NCBI GenBank assembly: GCA_045629585.1
Contig: JAZQRM010000048.1
Span: 30,175 to 94,174, forward strand
Source of the DNA: Taishania sp045629585
Lineage (GTDB): Bacteria; Bacteroidota; Bacteroidia; Flavobacteriales_D; Crocinitomicaceae
DNA length: 64,000 nucleotides
Direction of reading: 5' to 3'
A program made the position numbers and the translations under genes. The notes under the pieces were generated by a model that did not search any database, was not told the origin of the DNA, and was given only the letters and a program-made list of their open reading frames with translations. Shown here piece by piece: positions 1 to 8,971 of this stretch (the first letter of the stretch is position 1; each line of letters begins with the position of its first letter).

Positions 1-1
1 G

Positions 2-289
2 AATGAATTCAATGAAGAAATTGGCCAATCACAAATGTTAAATGGATTACAATCGAGTGCTTATGGTACAGCTTCTCAAAATGGTCTTTCCGTAATGAAA
101 GGGGAGGTGTCCATTCCTTTAGCAAAAGATGTGATGGATCGCCTGAGTGAAGTCAAAAAAGTAGTGGTTCGTGCACATTTGAATTCTACAAATAGTAGTG
201 GATTATCATACGCAATGGTAGATATTCCCTTTGGATCTTTTTTACGCTTGAAGGCACGAGCTAAATTTGTATTAAACGCTAAACTTTAA
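2..289 (+). CDS. C-terminal fragment of a protein of unknown function (5' end outside window)
   Basis: The frame is open from base 2, before the first ATG at 35, so this is the 3' end of a longer gene and not a small complete one. The 95 visible residues include a stretch rich in Ser, Asn and Gly and a beta-type pattern (alternating hydrophobics around VVVRAHLNS). It ends two bases before the next gene, a predicted outer-membrane barrel, so the two are probably co-transcribed and the product is probably an envelope or exported protein. No family is recognised. Confidence 0.7.
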   Translation, partial: NEFNEEIGQSQMLNGLQSSAYGTASQNGLSVMKGEVSIPLAKDVMDRLSEVKKVVVRAHLNSTNSSGLSYAMVDIPFGSFLRLKARAKFVLNAKL

Positions 290-291
290 GA

Positions 292-1515
292 ATGAAGTAC
301 TCATTATTCTCCTTCTTATTACTATTTTGTTTTGAAAGTGCTGGACAGCAAATGACGAGTCTTGGATTTGATACTTTTGAACGAAAGATAAGTATTGATC
401 TCAATGTTAACGCTGAAGCGACTACACAGTCGATTAGTAATCGCATTATTTTCCCTCTTCTTTTTGGTGGATATGTTGAAAAGGAAACCATGCAAAAGGA
501 AGCAAATAGACAAGGGCAATTGACAAAATTGGGAGCTTATATCGATCCTGAGTTATCGATTAGCCTTTTTGATGTTCGAATATTTAAAAAGAAGCCTTGG
601 GGATTGCGTTTTAATGCAGGGCTTTTAATGACAGGAGCAGCTAGAGTTTCTGGTGGTTTGATCGGAATGGCTATGGTGGGGAATGAGCCTTTTATTGGGA
701 ACTCCATTCCTTTATCTAATCAAGTTTATGAATATTTTAACGCACATAAAATAGGTTTTGGTTTAGTAGATGCTAAATCGAAATCGAGCGTTTCTTTAAA
801 TGCGTATGGCATTCAATCCTACGCAAAAGGAACTGTTGTTGATGGATCGATGATCTTTAACGCGATGGGTGATCTTTCTTTAGAGATGGAAGGATTAGCT
901 CAAAATGCTTATTCGAATGCCTATTATGTTGGAGCTGGTGTTGGGATAGATGCGAGCTTTAATCTAAATGTGGGGAAAGTAGGAAAGGAAACCTATTTTA
1001 ATTTTTCTATTAAAAATCTAGGAGTTGGATTCTTGAATAATCCTCTGAATAGATATGAAGTCGATTCAACTTGGAATTATTCAGGTTTTACTTTCAATCA
1101 ACTTAATGAATTGGGTGAAAAATTTGATGATATTGACAAAACAATAGAGGAACTTGGTGTCAACCGTACTCAAGGTTCTAAAGTTGTACTAATGCCAATG
1201 CAAATCCATATTGGTAAGCTCATCAATGAAAGTTTGACTAAACGTTGGCAGTTTTCGTATGGAGTTCGTGTTTATGTTCAAAATGCGGCCATTCCGCTCT
1301 TGTATGGTGGTACGCATTTCCGTGCAAATAATTGGCTGCGTATTGGTGCTGGTCTTAATTACGGTGGTTATGGAGGTCTTCGTGGAAATATTTACATTCA
1401 AGGTATTTGGGATAAATTCGTAGCAGGTGTACATATAAATAATGTGCTAGGATTAACGAATTATGGACGTGGGCTGAGTGCAAATATTTCGATTGGTTAT
1501 CGTATTAATAAGTAA
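292..1515 (+). CDS. Predicted outer-membrane beta-barrel protein (DUF5723-like)
   Basis: 407 residues with an N-terminal signal peptide (about residues 1-18, ending near ESAGQQ). The rest alternates short amphipathic strands with Gly and Asn turns, and the last strand runs to the C-terminus, as in Bacteroidota outer-membrane barrels. The overall look, including a region that reads like a conserved lipid/porin-type barrel with a mid-protein loop (LNELGEKFDDIDKTIEELG), resembles DUF5723 proteins, but no motif is decisive. It lies 2 nt after the partial gene and 6 nt before a T9SS cargo gene, so the three probably form one transcript devoted to surface or secreted proteins. The substrate is unknown. 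Confidence 0.6.
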   Translation: MKYSLFSFLLLFCFESAGQQMTSLGFDTFERKISIDLNVNAEATTQSISNRIIFPLLFGGYVEKETMQKEANRQGQLTKLGAYIDPELSISLFDVRIFKKKPWGLRFNAGLLMTGAARVSGGLIGMAMVGNEPFIGNSIPLSNQVYEYFNAHKIGFGLVDAKSKSSVSLNAYGIQSYAKGTVVDGSMIFNAMGDLSLEMEGLAQNAYSNAYYVGAGVGIDASFNLNVGKVGKETYFNFSIKNLGVGFLNNPLNRYEVDSTWNYSGFTFNQLNELGEKFDDIDKTIEELGVNRTQGSKVVLMPMQIHIGKLINESLTKRWQFSYGVRVYVQNAAIPLLYGGTHFRANNWLRIGAGLNYGGYGGLRGNIYIQGIWDKFVAGVHINNVLGLTNYGRGLSANISIGYRINK

Positions 1516-1521
1516 TTAATT

Positions 1522-2976
1522 ATGAGAGGTACAATTTTAATATCCTTTATTTTGATCCATATTCTTGGATGGGGACAAGCTAATTATTACCGTCAATATT
1601 CAAGTAATGGATATGATAGAGCGAATTCAGTTGGGCAGTTGAGTACCAGCCAATTATTGGTGACAGGTAGTTCTTCTAGCTTTGCAGATGCACCTGCTCA
1701 GATGTATGTCTTAAAGCTGGATATAGATGGAAATCGTCTCTGGTCAAGAGATTTTGGCGGAGCAGAAGCGGATGGAGGAAATGCGATCGAGATTCTACAA
1801 GACGACAGTTATTTTATCGGAGGGTATTCTCAAAGTTCAGATAGCACAAGTTATAATTTTGCGGTATGGTATTTTAATGCCGATGATGAATTACAATGGT
1901 ACAAAACTTATGGTACAAATGGATTTGATCAAATACTTGCAATCGAAAAAACTAATGACAATGGTTTAGTATTATTAGGTGAGACAAATTCTACAATCGA
2001 TGGTTTTGCGGATATCTTACTCATTCGTATTGATAACAATGGGGATGAATTGTGGCGTAATCAGATCGAAAACTTGGGTGTTAATAAAGGTTATGTTATT
2101 CGACATCTTAGCGGAGATGATTTCCTTATTGGAGGTGAGGTGCACGATGACGTTTTGGATAGAAAAAGCTCATTATTAATTAAGATCAATGGTTTGAATG
2201 GAGTTGTTATAAATCAACTACAAGTGAATACAGGTGTTAGTTCTCAGATTAATGATTTTTACTTCACTGATCCCAATTATATATTTGCTATTGGAGAATA
2301 TGTAAACAATCAGGGGACAGGTGGTGCCGTTTGGTATAAAATCGAATGGTCTACGGGGGCTGTTCTGACAGAAGAACTCAATGGTTCCAATCTTGATGCT
2401 CGTGGGGTTGGCGTGACACGTTTTGATGATCAAATGGTTGCAGCTGTTGTTCACAATGGTCAATATTCGCACGGTTTTTTGGATATTGATTTTCACCATT
2501 GTGTGGACCCTTTCGTGTGGATTAATTCCTTAGCGGCGATAAATCATCTATCAAATCAGGTGTTCGGAAGTATAATTTCTGTTACAGGTAACGGTTTTGT
2601 GGCTGTGGGAACGAATGAAGAATGGGGAACAGGAGGTAGTTCTATTTTCATTATTAGAAAAATGCCGAATACTCCTTTCTTTCAAGCTTCTGGTTTTAAC
2701 AACTGGTCACCCCTTGTGTCTATAGCGGAGATCGACGATACTATAAAGGAAATGGTTTTATATCCAAATCCAATTCAAACAGTTCTAAATATAGATTTAC
2801 CTGATGGTGAATTTGAAGTTAAAGTAACGGATTTGAATGGAAGCGTAATTTTCGAATTATCAATTTATGGTAAGCAATCAATCGATTTTACTCATTTACC
2901 GAAGGGTGTGTATTTTTTCGAGGTGAGTGATACTAAATTGAATAGAAAGAATTTAATAAAAGGAGTGAAGCTGTAA
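1522..2976 (+). CDS. Secreted protein with type IX secretion (T9SS type A) C-terminal sorting domain
   Basis: 484 residues. A signal peptide (about residues 1-19, ending at GWGQA) leads into a body of repeated beta units of the form DGNRLWSRDFGGAEADG and DNNGDELWRN, similar to the delta-60/beta-propeller repeats common in Bacteroidota secreted proteins. From about residue 412 it carries a classic type A sorting domain: the YPNP motif, a VTDLNG strand, and LPKGVYFFEV before a final K-rich strand. In this system the domain is recognised at the outer membrane and removed or anchored after export. No enzyme domain is visible, so adhesion or structure is more likely than catalysis. It overlaps nothing and converges on the next minus-strand gene with no spacer. 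Confidence 0.85.
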   Translation: MRGTILISFILIHILGWGQANYYRQYSSNGYDRANSVGQLSTSQLLVTGSSSSFADAPAQMYVLKLDIDGNRLWSRDFGGAEADGGNAIEILQDDSYFIGGYSQSSDSTSYNFAVWYFNADDELQWYKTYGTNGFDQILAIEKTNDNGLVLLGETNSTIDGFADILLIRIDNNGDELWRNQIENLGVNKGYVIRHLSGDDFLIGGEVHDDVLDRKSSLLIKINGLNGVVINQLQVNTGVSSQINDFYFTDPNYIFAIGEYVNNQGTGGAVWYKIEWSTGAVLTEELNGSNLDARGVGVTRFDDQMVAAVVHNGQYSHGFLDIDFHHCVDPFVWINSLAAINHLSNQVFGSIISVTGNGFVAVGTNEEWGTGGSSIFIIRKMPNTPFFQASGFNNWSPLVSIAEIDDTIKEMVLYPNPIQTVLNIDLPDGEFEVKVTDLNGSVIFELSIYGKQSIDFTHLPKGVYFFEVSDTKLNRKNLIKGVKL

Positions 2977-3495
2977 TTACCAAATTACAGCATCTTCCAT
3001 AAACCATTTTCCTTGCACGCGTAAAACTTGTTCAACAACATCTCTTACCGCTCCTTTTCCGCCAGATAGAGGGGATTGATAATGGGCAATTCTTTTGATT
3101 TCTGAAACTGCATCTTGAGGACAAGTTGAACATCCTACCAGTTCCATTAAGGGATAGTCAGGGATATCATCTCCCATGAAAAGTACTTTATTATCTTCTA
3201 TCTTATAGTTGTCTTTGATTGTTTGATAGACTGCTTTTTTATCAGATGAACGAATAAATATTTCTGTTACGCCAATTCTTTCAAAAGCGGCTTTCAATTC
3301 TTCAGAATGTGCTCCAGTGATAATAAATATCTGATAACCTTTCTTCAAAGCATATTGAATGGCATACAAATCTTTACTATTGATTTGGCGAATGAAATCA
3401 CCATTTAATAAAGAGACCATTCCGTCAGTGAATACACCATCGACATCAAAAATTAATGTATTGATGTCATTTAGTCTTTCCTTATAAGAGATCAT
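2977..3495 (-). CDS. kdsC: KdsC-type HAD phosphatase (3-deoxy-D-manno-octulosonate 8-phosphate phosphatase)
   Basis: 172 residues, the usual length for KdsC and for the related capless C0 HAD phosphatases. The nucleophile motif is FDVDGVFTDG (Asp17 and Asp19), and the distal motif is MGDDIPDYPLM with the acidic Mg ligands. The known KdsC reaction releases phosphate from Kdo 8-phosphate for lipid A core assembly. The gene overlaps the 3' end of the DUF2520 gene by 4 nt (ATGA), so it is translated from the secA transcript by coupling. Other kds genes are not nearby, so a YrbI-like sugar phosphatase with another substrate cannot be excluded. Confidence 0.82.
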   Translation of the reverse strand: MISYKERLNDINTLIFDVDGVFTDGMVSLLNGDFIRQINSKDLYAIQYALKKGYQIFIITGAHSEELKAAFERIGVTEIFIRSSDKKAVYQTIKDNYKIEDNKVLFMGDDIPDYPLMELVGCSTCPQDAVSEIKRIAHYQSPLSGGKGAVRDVVEQVLRVQGKWFMEDAVIW

Positions 3496-4247
3496 TTTGG
3501 ATATGTTTTTAAGATATTGTCTGATAATGTTTTATAAATTTCTTTTGTCGGTTCGTCCAGTAGGTTCAAATGTTCTTGAATGGTTTGTAGATCCTTTCGT
3601 CGTGCTGGCCCTGTTTGTGCGTTATAAGGACCTAAATCTTTAGCTTTTAAGATCGTTTCATTTATCAATGGGTACAAAAGATCAAATTGTAATTCATTTT
3701 CTTCAAGATGATTTTTTCCTAAAAAATAGAGATGGTTGGTGAAATTGTTAACCATGACAGCAGCCACATGATAATGCTTACGTTTTAAGGAAGAGCAATA
3801 GTTAACTTTTGAAGAAAGAGTTAAAGCAAGGGCAAATAATTCTGCCCCAAATTGTTCTTCTTTAGCTTCTATTAAAAAAGGTACTTCGGTCAAGTTTAAA
3901 GCTCTTTCTACGCTAAAACTTTGCAATGGATAAAAAACCCCAACTGGATTTTGAACTGCATTGAGTACAGATTGCAAGTCAACAGTTCCTGATGTATAAG
4001 CTATTTTTTGAAATTTCGGAAATTGGCGGATGACAGGAATGATTGAGTCGTCATTGACACATACGAGGACTAAATCTACTTCAATGGGAGGTATTGATAA
4101 AAAGAAATCGGTCGAGGCTAGCTGAGCTAGCTCTCGACCGATTATTTCATTGCGGCTCATAATGTAACTAATCGTATGATTAGCCTCCTTTAATCCTTGT
4201 GCAAGATGAAAGGCAACATTTCCTGATCCTATAATTGCAATATTCAT
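3492..4247 (-). CDS. Rossmann-fold, DUF2520-containing NAD(P)-binding protein
   Basis: 251 residues. The N-terminus carries the dinucleotide-binding glycine motif IIGSGNVAFHLAQGL (Gly7, Gly9), followed by a Rossmann-type beta-alpha pattern. The second half looks like the DUF2520 helical domain, including a conserved segment TGPARRKD near residue 215 and a following helix ending the protein. The architecture resembles proline and ketopantoate reductases, but the substrate is unknown. It starts 9 nt after the secA stop and overlaps the KdsC-like gene by 4 nt, so all three are one operon. This pairing looks like genome arrangement and not a shared pathway. Confidence 0.75.
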   Translation of the reverse strand: MNIAIIGSGNVAFHLAQGLKEANHTISYIMSRNEIIGRELAQLASTDFFLSIPPIEVDLVLVCVNDDSIIPVIRQFPKFQKIAYTSGTVDLQSVLNAVQNPVGVFYPLQSFSVERALNLTEVPFLIEAKEEQFGAELFALALTLSSKVNYCSSLKRKHYHVAAVMVNNFTNHLYFLGKNHLEENELQFDLLYPLINETILKAKDLGPYNAQTGPARRKDLQTIQEHLNLLDEPTKEIYKTLSDNILKTYPK

Positions 4248-4256
4248 GTTACGGGA

Positions 4257-7200
4257 TTATTTTCCGTGACACTGCTTGTATTTCTTTCCGCTTCCACAAG
4301 GACATAAGTCATTGCGTCCAATACGATCTTCTGCAACTGCAGGAGCTTGTTTGGGTTGCTGAATTGAATTTTCAATAGCTTGTTGATATCCTTGGCTACC
4401 TTCTAATTCTTCTGTATTTGTATGCTGATTTGCGTAATGATCTTCAATAACAATGTTTTTTGATGCTTGAGGCGCTTGCTCAACGTAGATATCCATTTTA
4501 ATTAATAGTTCAATAGATTCTTTGTTCAATCTCTTTAACATTGATCGGAATAACTCAAATGACTCCAATTTATAAACTAAAAGTGGGTCTTTTTGTTCGT
4601 ATTGAGCATTGTTTACAGCTGAACGTAAATCATCCATTTCCCGTAAATGCTCTTTCCATTCATTGTCAATCATTCCTAAAAGAATCGCTTTTTCAATTTC
4701 TTTAGGAATACTATTTCCTTCCGTTTGCTGTGCTTCTTCTAGGTTTATTCCAACTTGCATCATACGACGTCCATCTGTTAAAGGAACAGACATCATTGTG
4801 TATCTGCCAGGTTCATTTGTCAAAACCTGATTAACCTGTGGCATACACATTGCAATTAGACGTTCATTTTTACGTTTGTAAGCACGTAAAATTGACATGT
4901 ATACTTTTTCTGTTAAAGTAACTTGATCGATTGATTTGAATTCCGATTCTTCAACCGGTGCTGAAATTCCAAAATCGCGCATTAGTTCGTGATCAAAAGC
5001 AGCATAATCACCTTTGTAATGGTTGTTAACGCTTGCTTCGGCTGAACCATAGAACATGTTATCAACATCTACATCCAAACGTTCACCAAACAATGCGTTT
5101 CTACGTTTTTTGTAAATCGCTTTACGTTGAGCATTCATAACGTCATCGTATTCCAATAAACGTTTACGCATTCCGAAGTTATTTTCTTCTACTTTTTTCT
5201 GTGCTCTTTCGATAGATTTAGAAACGCTAGAGTGAGTAATAACTTCTCCTTCTTTGAGTCCCATCATATCCATGATTTTAGCAATACGCTCAGAACCGAA
5301 CTTACGCATTAAATCATCTTCTAATGAAACAAAGAATTGAGATGAACCAGTATCTCCTTGACGTCCAGCACGACCACGTAACTGACGGTCAACTCGACGA
5401 GAATCGTGGCGTTCTGTCGCGATGATTGCTAGACCTCCAGCTTCGTAAACACCTTCTCCTAATTTGATATCCGTACCACGTCCAGCCATGTTTGTTGCAA
5501 TGGTTACAGCTCCTGGTTTACCTGCTTCTGCAACAATTTCAGCTTCACGTTGGTGATGTTTTGCATTCAATACTTGATGATTGATTCCTTTCATCTTCAA
5601 CATTCTGCTAAGTAATTCCGATATTTCTACAGTTGTTGTACCTACTAATACAGGTCTTCCTTCGCCAACGATGCGTTCTACTTCTTCGATTACGGCAGCA
5701 AATTTTTCACGTTGTGTTTTATAAACAACATCATGATGATCTAAACGTTGCATAACGCGGTTGGTAGGTATAGATATAACTTCTAATTTATAGATATCCC
5801 AAAACTCCTTCGCTTCTGTTTCTGCTGTTCCTGTCATACCCGCTAATTTGTGGTACATTCGGAAATAGTTTTGCAATGTAATTGTAGCGTAAGTTTGAGT
5901 TGCTGCTTCAACAGTTACATTCTCCTTCGCTTCTAATGCTTGGTGCAAACCATCTGAATAACGACGACCTTCCATGATACGTCCTGTTGACTCATCTACG
6001 ATTTTGATCTTTCCATCTAATATTACATATTCTACTTCTTTTTCAAAAAGAGTATATGCTTTCAATAATTGAGAAACGGAGTGAATACGTTCTGATTTAA
6101 TGGAATAATCACGAATTACTTCATCTTTCTTAGCTTGGAATTCGGATGGATCTTTATATTCTTTTGATAATTGTGCAATTTGAGCTCCGATATCTGGCAG
6201 GATAAAGAAATCGTGTTCTTCTGTTCCTGAAATTAAATCAATCCCTTTGCCCGTTAATTCTATTGTATTGTTTTTTTCATCAATTACAAAAAACAACTCT
6301 TTATCAATTTCTGCCATGCGTTTTCCTTGCTCTTGCATGTAGAAATTTTCAGTCTTTTGTAAGTGAGCTTTAATTCCTGGTTCCGATAAGAATTTAATTA
6401 AAGCTTTATTTTTTGGTAAACCACGGTAAGCACGTAACAAAGCGATTCCACCTTGCTCCAACATTTCTTTACCTTCTTTTTTGTCTTCAAAACCATTTTG
6501 GATTACCGTCAATAATTTTTTAGCATCAGCAAGCGTTTGGTTTACAAATTTGCGTTGAGCTTCAACAATGTTTTCAACACGTGGTTTCAAAATATGAAAT
6601 TCGTGCTGATCTCCTTTTGGTGTTGGTCCAGAAATAATTAGTGGTGTACGAGCGTCATCAATTAAAACTGAATCGACCTCATCTACAATTGCAAAATGAT
6701 GTTTGGCTTGAACTAATTCCGCTGGATTACCTGTCATGTTGTCACGTAAGTAATCGAAACCAAATTCATTATTTGTTCCAAAAGTAATGTCAGCTTTGTA
6801 AGCATTTCTTCTTTCAGGTGAATTTGGACGATGTTTATCAATACAATCTACTTTTAGACCATGAAACTGATACAATGGCCCCATCCATTCCGAATCTCGT
6901 TTTGCTAGATAGTCGTTCACGGTAACAATGTGTACTCCTTTTCCAGCTAAAGCATTAAGATAAACCGGTAATGTTGCTACTAAGGTTTTACCTTCCCCTG
7001 TTTGCATCTCAGCAATTTTCCCAGAGTGTAATACAGCTCCCCCCATCAACTGAACGTCGTAGTGTGTCATGTTCCATTTTACAGGAGATCCTGCAGCTGT
7101 CCACTCACTTAACCATTCAGCAGTATCACCATTGATAATAATACCATCTTTTTTGGTAGCTAGTTCACGGTCAAAATCTTGAGCAGTGACAACTAATTTT

Positions 7201-7577
7201 CCGTTTTCTGACCATCTACGAGCTGTTTCTACAACAACAGCAAATGCTGCTGGCATTATATCTTTTAACTCTTCTTCAATTTTGGAATCTATTTCTTTCG
7301 TTAAAGCATCTAATTTTTCATAGATATCTTCTTTCTCCAAAATAGAAAGTTCTTTTTCTTCTGCTTTATCTTTCAAGTTTGAAATCTCATTTTCTAAGTC
7401 AGAGATTGCTTGCTTTATGCGCGTTTGAAATTCAACCGTTTTTGCTCTTAAGTCATCATCACTCAAGGGAGCGTATTCTATTTGGAAAGCACGTGCTTTA
7501 TCAATGATTGGTTGATAGGCTTTTCTGTCCTTTGCGCTCTTATCACCAAATACTTTTTTAAGTAGATCTTGTAACAT
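4257..7577 (-). CDS. secA: Preprotein translocase ATPase SecA
   Basis: 1106 residues. SecA drives unfolded preproteins through SecYEG. Motifs visible: Walker A MQTGEGKT at about residues 191-198, Walker B with VDEVDSVLIDDARTPLIISG, the preprotein cross-linking and scaffold regions, helicase motif MAGRGTDIKLG, the arginine-rich RRVDRQLRGRAGRQGD, and a C-terminal zinc tail CPCGSGKKYKQCH. The Walker A lies about 90 residues later than in E. coli SecA because of a charged, probably coiled-coil insertion (about residues 55-130), which explains the length typical of Bacteroidota. It is first in an operon with the DUF2520 and KdsC-like genes. Confidence 0.98.
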   Translation of the reverse strand: MLQDLLKKVFGDKSAKDRKAYQPIIDKARAFQIEYAPLSDDDLRAKTVEFQTRIKQAISDLENEISNLKDKAEEKELSILEKEDIYEKLDALTKEIDSKIEEELKDIMPAAFAVVVETARRWSENGKLVVTAQDFDRELATKKDGIIINGDTAEWLSEWTAAGSPVKWNMTHYDVQLMGGAVLHSGKIAEMQTGEGKTLVATLPVYLNALAGKGVHIVTVNDYLAKRDSEWMGPLYQFHGLKVDCIDKHRPNSPERRNAYKADITFGTNNEFGFDYLRDNMTGNPAELVQAKHHFAIVDEVDSVLIDDARTPLIISGPTPKGDQHEFHILKPRVENIVEAQRKFVNQTLADAKKLLTVIQNGFEDKKEGKEMLEQGGIALLRAYRGLPKNKALIKFLSEPGIKAHLQKTENFYMQEQGKRMAEIDKELFFVIDEKNNTIELTGKGIDLISGTEEHDFFILPDIGAQIAQLSKEYKDPSEFQAKKDEVIRDYSIKSERIHSVSQLLKAYTLFEKEVEYVILDGKIKIVDESTGRIMEGRRYSDGLHQALEAKENVTVEAATQTYATITLQNYFRMYHKLAGMTGTAETEAKEFWDIYKLEVISIPTNRVMQRLDHHDVVYKTQREKFAAVIEEVERIVGEGRPVLVGTTTVEISELLSRMLKMKGINHQVLNAKHHQREAEIVAEAGKPGAVTIATNMAGRGTDIKLGEGVYEAGGLAIIATERHDSRRVDRQLRGRAGRQGDTGSSQFFVSLEDDLMRKFGSERIAKIMDMMGLKEGEVITHSSVSKSIERAQKKVEENNFGMRKRLLEYDDVMNAQRKAIYKKRRNALFGERLDVDVDNMFYGSAEASVNNHYKGDYAAFDHELMRDFGISAPVEESEFKSIDQVTLTEKVYMSILRAYKRKNERLIAMCMPQVNQVLTNEPGRYTMMSVPLTDGRRMMQVGINLEEAQQTEGNSIPKEIEKAILLGMIDNEWKEHLREMDDLRSAVNNAQYEQKDPLLVYKLESFELFRSMLKRLNKESIELLIKMDIYVEQAPQASKNIVIEDHYANQHTNTEELEGSQGYQQAIENSIQQPKQAPAVAEDRIGRNDLCPCGSGKKYKQCHGK

Positions 7578-7602
7578 TTATATCAATAAATTATTGGAAG
7601 TT

Positions 7603-7610
7603 CAAATTTA
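7603..7610 (-). promoter_or_regulatory. Predicted -7 box for secA (TAAATTTG)
   Basis: Read on the minus strand this is TAAATTTG, a perfect match to the Bacteroidota TAnnTTTG box, 25 nt before the secA ATG. No TTG is present at the expected upstream spacing, so the call rests on the -7 box alone. Confidence 0.45.
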
Positions 7611-7813
7611 AAATAATTCATTACTTCCTTTGTACGTAATTTGAGGTTTTTTTACTTTTTTTAGCTAAAATCAAGCCATTTTTACTTTTAAGCCATTTTG
7701 GCGTGTTTTTATCTCATTTCTAGTTATTAACATTTAATTGGTGGTTATTAACAATTTTCTGTAACCTTTCATTTTTTCTTCCGTAAACCCTCAATAGTTT
7801 TAACTAAATTATT

Positions 7814-8812
7814 ATGCGAGTAGTAGTATTATGTTTTGTTTTATTTGGTTTGTATTCAACGTGTTGGGCGAATAAGCCAATGTCAAAATCAGAGTATATT
7901 GATAAATGGAAATCTGTCGCTATTCAGGAGATGATTACGCACAAGATTCCTGCAAGTATCACTTTAGCACAAGGGATATTGGAATCAGGGAACGGAAATT
8001 CTGACTTGGCACAAAAAGCGAATAATCATTTTGGCATAAAATGTCATACTTGGACGGGGGCAACTTATTTTAAGGATGATGATAAGAAGGATGAATGTTT
8101 TCGTAAATACTCGAGAGCAGATCAGTCTTATGCTGATCATAGTGACTTTTTGAAGAAGCAGCGCTACGCGAATTTATTTTTGTTAAATAGCAAAGATTAT
8201 AAGGGTTGGGCGAAAGGATTGAAAGATGCAGGTTATGCTACTAATCCAAAATACGCTCAGTTGTTAATAGATTTGATTGAGCAAAATAAACTATATGAGT
8301 TGGATGACTTAGCAACTTCTAAGCAAGCAAGCGTACTCGCGAAAAAAGAAGGAAAGGAAGAGGTGAAGAGTCCAACTAATGCCAAAGAACAGAAAGGATT
8401 GTTTGGGAAGAAGTCAACAAATACTTCTGTTAAGAATCAGGAGGTAGTTGTTACTGTTGGAGGGAGCAGTACGAATGAAGTCTTTACACGTGCCAACAGA
8501 GTTAAGTATGTTATTGCTAAAAAAGGTGATACTTATTATAAAATTGCAGAGCAATTTGGAATGACCTTGCGCCAGTTACAAAGTTACAATGACGTTAATA
8601 AGGTTAATGTTGTTTTGAAAGAAGGAGATGTGGTAAATATTTTCCCGAAACGTTCAAAAGGTAAGGTCGATTCAATTATAGTTAAAAATGATATGACCTA
8701 TTACCAAATTGCACAACAAGAAGGGGTTAAGTTAAAAACTATCTTGGATAAAAACATTGGTTCTGAAGCTCTTCAGATAGCCAAAAAGGGAACTAAAGTT
8801 TTACTTCGATAG
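7814..8812 (+). CDS. Secreted glucosaminidase with C-terminal LysM repeats
   Basis: 332 residues. A signal peptide (about 1-19, ending CWA) is followed by a FlgJ/LytD-type glucosaminidase domain (about residues 25-165) with the catalytic Glu in ILESGNGNSDLAQKANNHFG, and by the conserved YADHSDFL and GLKDAGYATNPKYA segments. After a Lys-rich linker come one clear LysM module (about 235-283, KKGDTYYKIAEQFGMTLRQL) and a second, more degenerate one at the C-terminus. The enzyme should cut N-acetylglucosaminyl bonds in peptidoglycan, in the periplasm or at the cell surface. It is transcribed alone between secA and the next gene and is followed by a strong terminator. Confidence 0.9.
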   Translation: MRVVVLCFVLFGLYSTCWANKPMSKSEYIDKWKSVAIQEMITHKIPASITLAQGILESGNGNSDLAQKANNHFGIKCHTWTGATYFKDDDKKDECFRKYSRADQSYADHSDFLKKQRYANLFLLNSKDYKGWAKGLKDAGYATNPKYAQLLIDLIEQNKLYELDDLATSKQASVLAKKEGKEEVKSPTNAKEQKGLFGKKSTNTSVKNQEVVVTVGGSSTNEVFTRANRVKYVIAKKGDTYYKIAEQFGMTLRQLQSYNDVNKVNVVLKEGDVVNIFPKRSKGKVDSIIVKNDMTYYQIAQQEGVKLKTILDKNIGSEALQIAKKGTKVLLR

Positions 8813-8854
8813 AACGACATATCTGTTGAAGTATTTAGTTTGTTGTTGTTTGTT

Positions 8855-8883
8855 AACCCTTCCTCGGAAGGGTTTTCTTTTTT
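8855..8883 (+). terminator. Rho-independent terminator after the glucosaminidase gene
   Basis: Stem AACCCTTCC / GGAAGGGTT (8855-8863 and 8866-8874) with a 2-nt loop, followed by TTTTCTTTTTT. Confidence 0.85.
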
Positions 8884-8906
8884 AGTAGGATTTCAATAAT
8901 ATTTTT

Positions 8907-8914
8907 TATATTTG
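8907..8914 (+). promoter_or_regulatory. Predicted -7 box (TATATTTG)
   Basis: Perfect TAnnTTTG match, 57 nt before the ATG at 8972 and just downstream of the preceding terminator. No TTG at the usual spacing. Confidence 0.4.
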
Positions 8915-8971
8915 GCTTATATCAAAACAGATATTGTCTTCATATTGCCTCTTAAAATTTCAATTTAAGCT